From assembly GCF_001659785.1 (NCBI RefSeq), contig NZ_CP015961.1, forward strand, positions 62,001 through 126,000: a stretch of DNA of 64,000 bases, read 5' to 3'. Source of the DNA: Dietzia timorensis (GTDB taxonomy: Bacteria; Actinomycetota; Actinomycetes; Mycobacteriales; Mycobacteriaceae). The position numbers and the translations under genes were made by a program. Below, one piece after another: positions 45,637-53,272 of the stretch. Within the stretch, counting starts at the first letter, position 1, and each line of letters begins with the position of its first letter. The notes beneath the pieces are model-generated. The model ran no database searches, was not told the DNA's origin, and saw nothing but the letters and a program-made list of their open reading frames with translations.

Positions 45637-45756
45637 CTATCCGCCGAGGCTGTCCGAGACGATGTCCAGGAAGCCCTGAGCAGCGCCGAGGAACGTGTTG
45701 ATGATGCCTTGACCGGCGTCGAAGAATACGCCTGCAAGATCTTCGAGTGAACCCAT
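45637..45756 (-). CDS. 39-residue amphipathic peptide 1, porin-like candidate
   Basis: Encodes a 39-residue peptide: MGSLEDLAGVFFDAGQGIIN followed by TFLGAAQGFLDIVSDSLGG. AGGAG stands 7 bases before the ATG, and a strong terminator follows, so it is a real short gene. It has no signal peptide, no Cys and no basic residue. The sequence repeats every 11 residues (AxQG-Phi), consistent with a long amphipathic helix. Two paralogues follow upstream on the same strand. In size and acidity it resembles the PorA/PorH channel peptides of the corynebacterial cell wall, but identity to them was not seen. A modulin-like or bacteriocin role is an alternative. Confidence 0.85.
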   Translation of the reverse strand: MGSLEDLAGVFFDAGQGIINTFLGAAQGFLDIVSDSLGG

Positions 45757-45885
45757 GAGAATCTCCTTGAGTACGGACCGATCGCTGCGTACCCGGATCG
45801 GATGAGCCTGTCCTCTCCGACCCCTCACTGTGGTGCACATGACCGGTGCTGGTGTCACAAGGCTCATCGGAACGAGTGTGAAGTA

Positions 45886-45892
45886 CGTTACA
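45886..45892 (-). promoter_or_regulatory. TGTAACG element upstream of peptide 1
   Basis: The minus strand reads TGTAACG exactly 130 bases before the ATG. The same heptamer occurs upstream of peptides 2 and 3. It resembles a -10 box (TGTAAC) and would imply a long leader. Confidence 0.45.
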
Positions 45893-46000
45893 TAGCACAG
45901 ATTTCGGCGGGTGGGGCGATTGCGGTGCGTGTGAGCGTGCACGACCGGCGAGCTTCTTGACGAGGTGCTGCGCTCACGTCCGAATCCATGAAGCAGAAAC

Positions 46001-46042
46001 GAAAAAACCTGTGGCCCACCGGAAGTGGTGAGCCACAGGTTC
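46001..46042 (-). terminator. Terminator of peptide gene 2
   Basis: AACCTGTGGC and GCCACAGGTT form the base of a long stem with a CACC/GGTG extension and a 6-7-base loop, ending in a T-run on the minus strand. It begins about 30 bases after the peptide stop. Confidence 0.88.
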
Positions 46043-46072
46043 TTGGGTGTCGACGCTCGGCGCCGACGGGGA

Positions 46073-46192
46073 TTAGCCCTGCAGGCTGCCCGAAACGATG
46101 TCGAACAGGCCCTGGCCGGCGTTGAGGAAGGTGTTGATGAGGCCCTGGCCTGCATCGAAGAACACGCCTGCGAGATTTTCAATGGAACCCAT
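46073..46192 (-). CDS. 39-residue amphipathic peptide 2, porin-like candidate
   Basis: A 39-residue peptide: MGSIENLAGVFFDAGQGLIN then TFLNAGQGLFDIVSGSLQG. It differs from peptide 1 at about ten positions and from peptide 3 at three. Three 11-residue units are clear: (SIENLAGVFFD)(AGQGLINTFLN)(AGQGLFDIVSG), with Leu, aromatic/Val and Asp/Asn recurring at fixed places. AGGAGA lies 6-7 bases before ATG. Its own terminator follows, and TGTAACG lies 130 bases upstream. Probably a secreted or cell-wall helical peptide lacking a classic signal; function unproven. Confidence 0.87.
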   Translation of the reverse strand: MGSIENLAGVFFDAGQGLINTFLNAGQGLFDIVSGSLQG

Positions 46193-46321
46193 GATGAGTC
46201 TCCTTCAGTGTTGGTGTGCCGTCCTGCGGTCCGGAAGGGTGGCCAACCAGTGGTTGCTACCCCGCGGGGCCGACGACACGGTCTGATGTTTTCGTTTTGT
46301 TATCTACCGCTCCCGGGATTG

Positions 46322-46328
46322 CGTTACA
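46322..46328 (-). promoter_or_regulatory. TGTAACG element upstream of peptide 2
   Basis: The heptamer lies exactly 130 bases before the ATG, the same distance as for peptide 1. Flanking sequence is not conserved, which makes the shared element stand out. Confidence 0.45.
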
Positions 46329-46391
46329 CAATCTCGGAGCCGGCCGATGGGTGCCCGGCTGTCGACCACAGTTGATCGGCAGGAGGGTTCT

Positions 46392-46411
46392 ATTCGGCCC
46401 GGAGGCCGAAT
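46392..46411 (-). terminator. Hairpin after peptide gene 3
   Basis: An 8-bp stem ATTCGGCC / GGCCGAAT with a 4-base loop, 4 bases beyond the stop codon. There is no T-run, so it may be a weak terminator or an mRNA-stabilising hairpin. Confidence 0.45.
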
Positions 46412-46415
46412 GGAA

Positions 46416-46535
46416 TTAGCCCTGGAGGCTGCCCGAAACGATGTCGAACAGGCCCTGGCCGGCGTTCAGGAAGGTGTCAATGAAGCCCTGACCTGCGGTG
46501 AAGAAAACGCCTGCGAGATTTTCGATGGAACCCAT
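46416..46535 (-). CDS. 39-residue amphipathic peptide 3, porin-like candidate
   Basis: A 39-residue peptide: MGSIENLAGVFFTAGQGFID then TFLNAGQGLFDIVSGSLQG. It differs from peptide 2 by D13T, L18F and N20D only, so the pair arose by recent duplication. The leader AAGGAGACTCATC before ATG is shared with peptide 2. It is the first of the three in transcription order and has a TGTAACG element 148 bases upstream. The peptide is acidic and likely an amphipathic helix with an 11-residue period. Confidence 0.87.
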   Translation of the reverse strand: MGSIENLAGVFFTAGQGFIDTFLNAGQGLFDIVSGSLQG

Positions 46536-46682
46536 GATGAGTCTCCTTAAGTCGGTGCCGGCCTGGAGGGGACGCGGAAAGGCGAATCCGTCTCGCACAT
46601 TCCGTTGGAGCGAACCCCCGAAAGCCAGCGTTGCTTTCGAATTGAGTATCGGGAAAATTCGGGCGAATCGTTACTCGGAGGG

Positions 46683-46689
46683 CGTTACA
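46683..46689 (-). promoter_or_regulatory. TGTAACG element upstream of peptide 3
   Basis: The third copy of the heptamer, 148 bases before the ATG. A further TGTAACGG on the opposite strand lies about 45 bases away. Confidence 0.4.
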
Positions 46690-46946
46690 AGGGGCCGTAT
46701 GGACACCGTTATGTCACGAAAATGTAACGGCCAGTAGGGCTCATAGCAGCGAGAATCATGCGTCACATTAAGACCGGATGCGCTTCGGGTGTTTTGCCCC
46801 AATGTGGGGGTGAATGAGGTATGGGGGAGGGTCCGGCACGTCGTACTCGGCCGCCGTGCGCGACGCCCCTGGGTGAGAAACGCGGATTCCGCGCCGCAAC
46901 ACGTCGGGGCTATGCGCAGATCGCGCGGCTTGGTAGCGTGCTCGGC

Positions 46947-47012
46947 ATGGGAACTCTGTGCAGCGCGCCTACGATGGCGCTGAACTTCGCGATTCGGGAC
47001 CGCGCCCGCTAG
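46947..47012 (+). CDS. Possible leader peptide of the erm gene
   Basis: A 21-codon frame MGTLCSAPTMALNFAIRDRA, then Arg and stop. It ends at the base of the first of two hairpins that precede erm. Macrolide-resistance methyltransferases are often controlled by a short leader whose stalled ribosome opens such hairpins. No strong ribosome site is visible, and the peptide matches no known leader. Confidence 0.35.
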   Translation: MGTLCSAPTMALNFAIRDRAR

Positions 47013-47079
47013 ACGGCGCCTCCTGAACACAAATCTTCTGGCGCCGTCGCCCCCGAGATGCTGCGCACCTCGGGCGGGC
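47012..47079 (+). promoter_or_regulatory. Tandem hairpins, probable attenuator of erm
   Basis: Hairpin 1 is a perfect 9-bp stem GACGGCGCC (47012-47020) / GGCGCCGTC (47040-47048). Hairpin 2 is CCCGAG (47052-47057) / CTCGGG (47069-47074) with an 11-base loop. Both lie between the leader frame and the erm start. Confidence 0.5.
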
Positions 47080-47173
47080 TACAGGTCGCACTAATCCTCG
47101 ACTTTTGCAGCGCACACGCCGCTGCCGTTCCCGCATACCGAGGTGCTCCATTCCTTTCCTCTTGGAGCGCCCC

Positions 47174-47947
47174 ATGTCCCGTTCTTCTTTCGGCGGCCGC
47201 CACGAACTCGGCCAGAACTTCCTCACCAACCGCGCGACGATCGCTTCGATCGTCGATCTCGTCGACTCCACCGAAGGGTCGATACTCGAAATAGGTGCCG
47301 GCGACGGCCATCTCACCCGCCCACTTTCCCGGCTAGGTCGGCAGCTCACGGCGGTCGAAATCGATGAGTACCGCGGCGAGCGCCTGCGTTCCCGGGCGCG
47401 CGGCGCGTCCGTCGTCATAGGCGATGTATTGCGTCTGCCGTTCGACGCGGACGTCGTCGTCGGTAACGTGCCCTTCCACCTCACCACCCCGATCCTGCGT
47501 AAGTTGCTTCGCGAGCCCGCGTGGAACGAGGCCGTGCTGCTCACCCAATGGGAGGTTGCGCGCAAGCGGGCGAGCGTCGGCGGGTCCACGATGATGACCG
47601 CACAGTCAGGACCGTGGTTCACGTTCGAGCTGGTCGGCCGCGTTCCCGCCCGGCACTTCGCGCCAATGCCCAGTGTTGACGGAGGGCTCCTGCGGATTTC
47701 GCGTCGGCGCGAACCGCTCGTACCGCGGTGGGAGGAGAAGGCGTACACGCGATTCGTGCGGGCGGCATTCACCGGTCGCGGGAATACGCTTGCGCGGATC
47801 GTTTCACGGGCCGCGGGGATCGATGCGGGCGCGGCAAAAAAGTCGCTCGCGCGGGCGGGGGTGCCGGCGCGAGCGCTGCCGCGGGATCTCTCGGCAACGC
47901 AATGGGCCCGGCTGTGGCGCGAGGTGCGCCGACAGCCGGGCCGGTAG
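47174..47947 (+). CDS. erm: Erm-type 23S rRNA (adenine-N6)-methyltransferase
   Basis: A 257-residue rRNA adenine dimethyltransferase of the Erm family, which modifies A2058 of 23S rRNA and gives MLS resistance. Signatures: GGRHELGQNFLTNRATI at the N-terminus (typical actinobacterial Erm rather than KsgA), SAM loop LEIGAGDGHLTRPL, acidic LTAVEID and catalytic VVGNVPFHLTTPIL (the N-x-P-F element). The C-terminal Arg-rich tail is usual in actinobacterial Erms. ATG 47174 with GGAG 6 bases upstream. Regulation by a leader/attenuator is likely. Confidence 0.9.
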   Translation: MSRSSFGGRHELGQNFLTNRATIASIVDLVDSTEGSILEIGAGDGHLTRPLSRLGRQLTAVEIDEYRGERLRSRARGASVVIGDVLRLPFDADVVVGNVPFHLTTPILRKLLREPAWNEAVLLTQWEVARKRASVGGSTMMTAQSGPWFTFELVGRVPARHFAPMPSVDGGLLRISRRREPLVPRWEEKAYTRFVRAAFTGRGNTLARIVSRAAGIDAGAAKKSLARAGVPARALPRDLSATQWARLWREVRRQPGR

Positions 47948-47968
47948 AACTGGCGGTGGATTCGGTTG

Positions 47969-48994
47969 TTACGGGGTGACGAGGCAGGTGCCGCGATCGG
48001 GAGCGAGGTTCGGCCCGCTCAACGCCGTGTCGTCGGAGGGCACGGCCCACGAGTAGACCATTTCGGCCTCGGGGTGGCCGGCCGCTTCGCACTCGGGGAT
48101 CGAGTTGACGTATCCCTCGGCCGGTGGCTCCGGTGGATTCTGGATGACCGCGACGACCTTCATCGCATCGGGCGCACTGCAGTCCACGCGCTTGGCCTCG
48201 GTGCTCTCGGCGACCATGCACTCTCCCTCGGAGATGAGGTTGATGGATTCTTCCTTGGGGATCTTCGGGTCGCCGATGCACATCGACAGATAGTCCTCGC
48301 CACGCATGTTGAACGCGCCCTGGGCGCCTTCGACGTCGATGCACTTGGTATCGGTTTCGCTGTGTCGGACCGAGAGGACCTCGGTCTTCGCCTCCGGGGA
48401 GTCGCAATCGACGACCGCGGGGGCTACCGCAACTGCGCCCCCGTAGAGGGACTCGTCAAGGCAGTCCCCAACCGCGTAGTCGGCCGGATCGGATGCCGCC
48501 GCGCCCGAGGAACCCGAGCTCGGTTCTGTGCCCGCCGAGCTCTCGGAGGTTGAGTCGGACCCGCTGGAAGCCGACGTCGAGGTGTTGTTGCCCAGGTTCT
48601 TCGCGAACATTCCGATGCCGACAAATAGCGCGAGTACGACGACGGCGGCCACGATGAGCCCGATGGTCAATGCGTTGTTCTTTTTCTTCGGTGGCTGGCC
48701 GCCCGGACCATAGGGTCCGCCCGGCCCACCGGGTCCACCCGGCCCGTGCGGTCCGCCTGGCCCAGCCGGACCGAAACCCTGCGAACCCTGCGGTCCGCCG
48801 TAGGGATACTGGCCGGGCCCTTGCGGTCCGCCGTGCTGGGGACCTGAACCGCCCTGAACCCCGTTCGGTCCCTGCTGATTCGGAAACTGCCCACCTGCGG
48901 GCGCTTGACCCTGCTGCGGGCCTGGTGACCCGTGCGGAGTCGGCCCTTGCGGCGAGGAACCCTGTCCTGATGCACCTTGCGTGTTGTCTGTCAT
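47969..48994 (-). CDS. Gly/Pro-rich single-pass membrane protein with extracytoplasmic Cys domain
   Basis: A 341-residue protein. Residues 1-105 are Gly/Pro/Gln-rich and disordered (GPGGPHGPGGPGGPGGPYGP), KKKNN precedes one membrane helix (ALTIGLIVAAVVVLALFVGI), then a Ser/Thr-rich linker and an outer domain with paired cysteines (VGDCLDES, VDCDSPE, SMCIGDP, VDCSAPDA, IPECEAAG, GTCLVTP). This resembles LppU/SCO3897-type actinobacterial proteins of unknown role. It is convergent with erm. Confidence 0.8.
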   Translation of the reverse strand: MTDNTQGASGQGSSPQGPTPHGSPGPQQGQAPAGGQFPNQQGPNGVQGGSGPQHGGPQGPGQYPYGGPQGSQGFGPAGPGGPHGPGGPGGPGGPYGPGGQPPKKKNNALTIGLIVAAVVVLALFVGIGMFAKNLGNNTSTSASSGSDSTSESSAGTEPSSGSSGAAASDPADYAVGDCLDESLYGGAVAVAPAVVDCDSPEAKTEVLSVRHSETDTKCIDVEGAQGAFNMRGEDYLSMCIGDPKIPKEESINLISEGECMVAESTEAKRVDCSAPDAMKVVAVIQNPPEPPAEGYVNSIPECEAAGHPEAEMVYSWAVPSDDTALSGPNLAPDRGTCLVTP

Positions 48995-49071
48995 GGTGGT
49001 GAGAGCCGATCAGCCACGTGTTTGTTCCCAGCAATGAGCGAAAAATTTCCCGGCCCCCGATGCGGAACGTG

Positions 49072-50805
49072 CTACTCGGTGAAATCGGCGGTGCGCCCAC
49101 TCCCGCCGAAGAGCCACGCCACGACGATCGCCCCGGGATCGGGCACGCCCTTCGACGCGTCCCCGAGATAGGACGCGCGCCCCTTCTTCGCCACCAACTC
49201 ACGCGTCGCGAGCGCGCCCTCCCGGGCGGCGTCGTAGCTCGCCGTCAGAACCTCGTCGAAGCCGTGGTCCGCGGATGCGGCCTCCCTGGCGGCTCGTGCG
49301 GCCGGCGCGAGCGCGTCGACCAGCGTGTTGTCGCCCTCCTCGGCGCCGCCCAGAGCCATGACGGCGGAGACCGCGTTCTCCAGGCCCGTCGCGAATGCAG
49401 TCGCGCTGAGACCCGAACCCACCGCATCGGTAAGCGACTGCGAGGCCTGGCCGAGTTCTCGGAACAGGGTGCCGAACACGGCGCCGGAGGTGCCGCCCGC
49501 GCGAACGAGCATCCGGTGCGACAGCGCGCCGAGCACGACCGAATCGCTGCCGTGCAACGGCAGATCGATGTCCCCGAACGCGGCGTGCATATTGGCGCCG
49601 AAGTCGCCGTCGCCGGCCAGCCGATCCAGCTCGGTGAGATCGTCGACCGCGCCCTGCACCCGCTCGACGAAGTCGCTGAGCCACACGTTCTCCGAGCCGC
49701 CCTTACGGTCGTTGGCCGCGGGCAACTCGTCGGCGAACTCGATGCGAGCCGGTGCGAATTCCGCCTCGCCGCCGAGCACGCGCGGCCACGCCGGGGCGTC
49801 GGTGGGCGCGTCGAGAAGCGAGACGATCTCGTCCGTCGCGCGAGTCAGCGTGAGCGAGACACCGGCCATGTTCACCGAGGTGACGAAGCTGCCGACCATC
49901 GAACGGCGCACGCGGATGCCCCGCTCGGCGAGCTCGCGAAGCACCTGCCCGAACACGAGGTGCAGCTCGAGGTTGGTGGTCCCGCCGAGCCCGTTGACCA
50001 GGCACACCACGTCGTCGCCGGCGGCGAGGCCGAGTGAGCCCGCGACGCCGTCGAGCAGCTTCGCGCAGAGCGAATTCGCGTCGGTGAGTGATTCCCGTGA
50101 AACACCGCGCTCGCCGTGGATGCCGACCCCGACCTCCATTTCCCCGTCGGGCAGATCGAAGGTGTCCCGGCCACTGGTGGGCAGGTGTCCCGCGGCGAGC
50201 GCGGCGGCCATGCTGCGCGAATTCTCCGCTACAGATGTAGCGAGGTCGGCGACGGCGTCGAGCGAGTCGCCGCGCGCGGCAGCGGCGCCGGCGACCTTCT
50301 CCACGAGGATCGTCGCGCCGGTGCCACGTCGTCCGGGTCCGTCGGAGCCGGGCTCGGACTCGGTGGCGACGTCGTCGGCGACCACGACTGTTCTCGTCTC
50401 GACATCGGGCAGGGACTGGCGAGCGACCTGGAAGTTCATCACGTCGCCGGTGTAGTTCTTCACGACGTGCAGAACGCCGGCACCCTGGTCCGCCCAGCGC
50501 GTGGCTTCGGTGACCTGCACTGCGTTGGGGGAGGTGAACATGTGGCCCGGGCACGCGGCCGCGAGCATCCCGGCGCCGATAAACCCGGCGTGCATCGGCT
50601 CGTGCCCGGAACCGCCGCCGGAGATCACGGCGACTGCGGGGCCGCCGGAATCGGTGACAACCGACGAGGAGCGGCCGATGAAGCCGGCCTCGTGCCACTC
50701 GGCATCGGGGTGCGCGGCGACGAACCCGCCGAGCGCCTCGGCGAGAAAGTCCTCCGACGAATTTCGAAAGCTACGGATCGATGCGTTGTGCGGGGTATCG
50801 GCCAT
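49072..50805 (-). CDS. Dihydroxyacetone kinase family protein (DhaK-DhaL fusion)
   Basis: A 577-residue ATP-dependent dihydroxyacetone kinase. The DhaK half binds the substrate: AVISGGGSGHEPMHAGFIG, NYTGDVMNFQVA and the covalent His in VGVGIHGERGVSR. The DhaL half binds ATP and Mg: LAGDGDFGANMHAAF, AGGTSGAVFGTLFRE and RASYLGDASKG. Start is ATG 50805 (MADTPHNASIRSFRNSSEDF). A fused enzyme of this kind needs no phosphotransferase partner. It is divergent from helR. Confidence 0.9.
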   Translation of the reverse strand: MADTPHNASIRSFRNSSEDFLAEALGGFVAAHPDAEWHEAGFIGRSSSVVTDSGGPAVAVISGGGSGHEPMHAGFIGAGMLAAACPGHMFTSPNAVQVTEATRWADQGAGVLHVVKNYTGDVMNFQVARQSLPDVETRTVVVADDVATESEPGSDGPGRRGTGATILVEKVAGAAAARGDSLDAVADLATSVAENSRSMAAALAAGHLPTSGRDTFDLPDGEMEVGVGIHGERGVSRESLTDANSLCAKLLDGVAGSLGLAAGDDVVCLVNGLGGTTNLELHLVFGQVLRELAERGIRVRRSMVGSFVTSVNMAGVSLTLTRATDEIVSLLDAPTDAPAWPRVLGGEAEFAPARIEFADELPAANDRKGGSENVWLSDFVERVQGAVDDLTELDRLAGDGDFGANMHAAFGDIDLPLHGSDSVVLGALSHRMLVRAGGTSGAVFGTLFRELGQASQSLTDAVGSGLSATAFATGLENAVSAVMALGGAEEGDNTLVDALAPAARAAREAASADHGFDEVLTASYDAAREGALATRELVAKKGRASYLGDASKGVPDPGAIVVAWLFGGSGRTADFTE

Positions 50806-50944
50806 GGCGCCGAGGGTAATCAAGATCGCCGCCCGGCGGGGTGAGTAGCAAGGCCGAACCAACAGGGTTGCCGAGCGATTGGCGCGGCACCGCGAAATAA
50901 CGAAAGGGACGTCCGCTTCGCGCGTCGTCCCTCTTCCCATTTAA

Positions 50945-50979
50945 TAGTATGCGCCGCACAGGGGCTTGCCGCAAGGGCC
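50945..50979 (+). promoter_or_regulatory. Promoter with rifamycin-associated element (RAE) for helR
   Basis: A -10-like TAGTAT at 50945-50950 is followed at 50961-50979 by GGGGCTTGCCGCAAGGGCC. That matches the 19-base RAE inverted repeat (as recalled: GGGGCTTGCGGCAAGGCCC) at 17 of 19 positions. RAEs lie just downstream of -10 boxes of rifamycin-induced genes, as here. Confidence 0.8.
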
Positions 50980-51043
50980 TACACCTGCGCCACAATGGCT
51001 TCTCTCGCCCGCCTGCCGCCTGCCGCCCCGAGGGAGCCGCCCC

Positions 51044-53198
51044 ATGTCGCACACCTATTTCGCCCTGCCCGACGCCGCGTCCGCCAAGCGGCCCGGATCT
51101 CATCGCAGCCGACGATGCCCATTTCGCCCGCCTCGCCGACCGACTGTCCCGCCGGGTCGCCGAGGTCACCGACCGGCTCGGCGAACTGCGCACCTCCGGC
51201 GTCAGAGGTGGGCAAGCTGCGCTCGAACGGGACCTGGAAGAACATTCGATGACGGCGGAGCTCCGCATGCTCCGGCGGTTCGCACTCGACCTGTGCCTTG
51301 GCCGCATTGTGGGCGAGACGGGGGAGGAACCGGTGTATATCGGGAGGATCGGGCTCACCGACGCCGATGGGACGCCGCTGCTCGTCGACTGGCGTGCGCC
51401 CGCTGCGGAGCCGTTCTTCGCGGCCACGCGTGCCCATCCGATGGGGGTGACGGCGCGGCGCCGATACCGCTGGAACCGCGGACGCGTCGTCGACTACTGG
51501 GACGAGGTGTTCGGCGATCCGGGCTCCGGCGACAGTACCGATGCGGCGCTCGATGAGGACTCGGCGCTCATCGCCTCCCTCGGCGCCTCGCGCACCGAGA
51601 AAATGCGGGACGTGCTCGGCACGATCCAGGCGGACCAGGACGAAATCATCCGCGCGTCCTCGCGGGGCCCGCTCGTCGTCGACGGCGGCCCCGGCACCGG
51701 TAAGACCGTCGTCGCGTTGCACCGCGCCGCGTATCTGTTGTACGCGGATCCGCAGGTGGAGGCCTCGCGCGGCGGGGTGCTCATCGTCGGACCGCACCGC
51801 CCCTACCTCGCATATGTCGCCGACGTGCTGCCGAGCCTCGGCGAGGAGGGCGTACTCACGTGCACCCTCTCCGACCTCGTGCCCGAGGGCGAATACGCGC
51901 GCCCGGAGTCCGATCCGCGCGTGGCGGGGCTCAAGTCCTCGGCGCGCTGGCGCGAGGCGATCGACCGCGGCGTGCGCTTCTACGAAGAGGCTCCGACGGA
52001 GAGGCTCACGCTCGAATCGGCGGGAGGCGACGTGCGGGTCACCGCGCGCGACTGGGCCGACGCCTTCGACGCCTACGACATCGGCGCCCCACACAACGAG
52101 GCTCGTACGCAGGTATGGGACGCCCTCGTCGAACGCCTGGCAGCCAAGGGCAATGACGCCGGACGTGAGCTCGAGCTCGTATCGGCCGAGTACGCGCGCT
52201 CGGAGGACCTGCGCCGGATCTTCAACCACGCATGGCCAAGCCTGGACCCGACAAATGTAGTGGAGGATATGTTTTCGGTTCCCGCGTACCTGAGGCTGTG
52301 CGCGCCGTGGCTGTCTCCCGAGGACGTGGCACTTCTGCAGCGGGAGAATCCGCGGGAGTGGACGCGCGAGGATCTACCTCTGCTCGACGCCGCCCGCGCG
52401 CGGGTGGGGGACCCGGGAGCCGAGCAGCGCCGACGCGAGCGCGAGGCTGCGGCCAGGGCGCAGCGCGCGGAGATGGAAAAGGTGGTCGACGAGCTGATGG
52501 ACACCGACGACTCGGAGTTGGGGTTGATGAAATCGCTGCGCCACGGAGACCTGAGGGATGCGCTCGTCGATCAGGCCGCCCTTCCCGTCGAGCGCGGCAG
52601 CCGGATGGCCGGACCGTTCTCGCACGTGATCGTCGACGAGGCGCAGGAGCTTTCGGATGCCGAGTGGCAGGTGCTGCTCGAGCGGTGCCCATCGCGTAGC
52701 TTCACAGTCGTCGGCGACCGCGCGCAGGCACGGGCGGGGTTCGCCGAGACCTGGGCGGAGCGGCTCGATCGTGTAGGACTGCGCGGGGCGCGCACGGCGT
52801 CGCTGAAGTTCAACTACCGCACGCCGTCAGAGGTGATGGACGAGGCGGCGCCGGTGATCCGTGCCGCCCTGCCGGATGCGAACGTGCCCGAATCGGTGCG
52901 CTCGAGCGGGGTTCCGGTGCGCCGCGGGACGATCGCGGAACTCGAATCCGTGGTGACCACGTGGCTCGCGAATGCCGAGGAGGGCGTTGCGTGCATTATC
53001 GCTGCGACAGATGTAGAGACGAGTTTCGCGAAAGAGCATCCGCGGGTCAGCGTGCTCGACCCGGTGAGCGCGAAGGGGCTCGAGTTCGACCTCGTGGTGC
53101 TCGTGCGGCCGGAGAAATTCGGTGACGGGGTTTCCGGCGCGGTCGACCGCTACGTCGCGATGACCCGTTCGACCCAAAACCTTGTAGTTCTGGAGTGA
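51044..53198 (+). CDS. helR: HelR-type RNA polymerase recycling ATPase, 5' frameshift
   Basis: A UvrD-like ATPase of the HelD/HelR family, which removes stalled or rifamycin-bound RNA polymerase. Walker A is GGPGTGKTVVALHRAAYLLY, Walker B VDEAQELSDAEW and the late motif VSAKGLEFDLVVLVRPE. ATG 51044 (MSHTYFALPDAASAKRP) has AGGGAG upstream and the family N-terminus. The frame then changes: dropping one G at 51095-51096 joins it to DLIAADDAHFARLADRLSRR. The span, less one base, is exactly 718 codons. As read the gene would be truncated. An upstream ATG at 50949 keeps one frame but lies in the promoter. Confidence 0.85.
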
Positions 53199-53272
53199 AA
53201 CGATGCAACCCCAAATTGACCTGCCAGATGCTAAGTCTCACTCAGCCTCTGGAGGAAGCGTAGAGATGGGGC

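Noticed and set aside
50949-51043. Start of helR at ATG 50949
   Set aside because: This ATG overlaps the -10 box and the frame passes through the RAE; the translation there (RRTGACRKG) has no family similarity.
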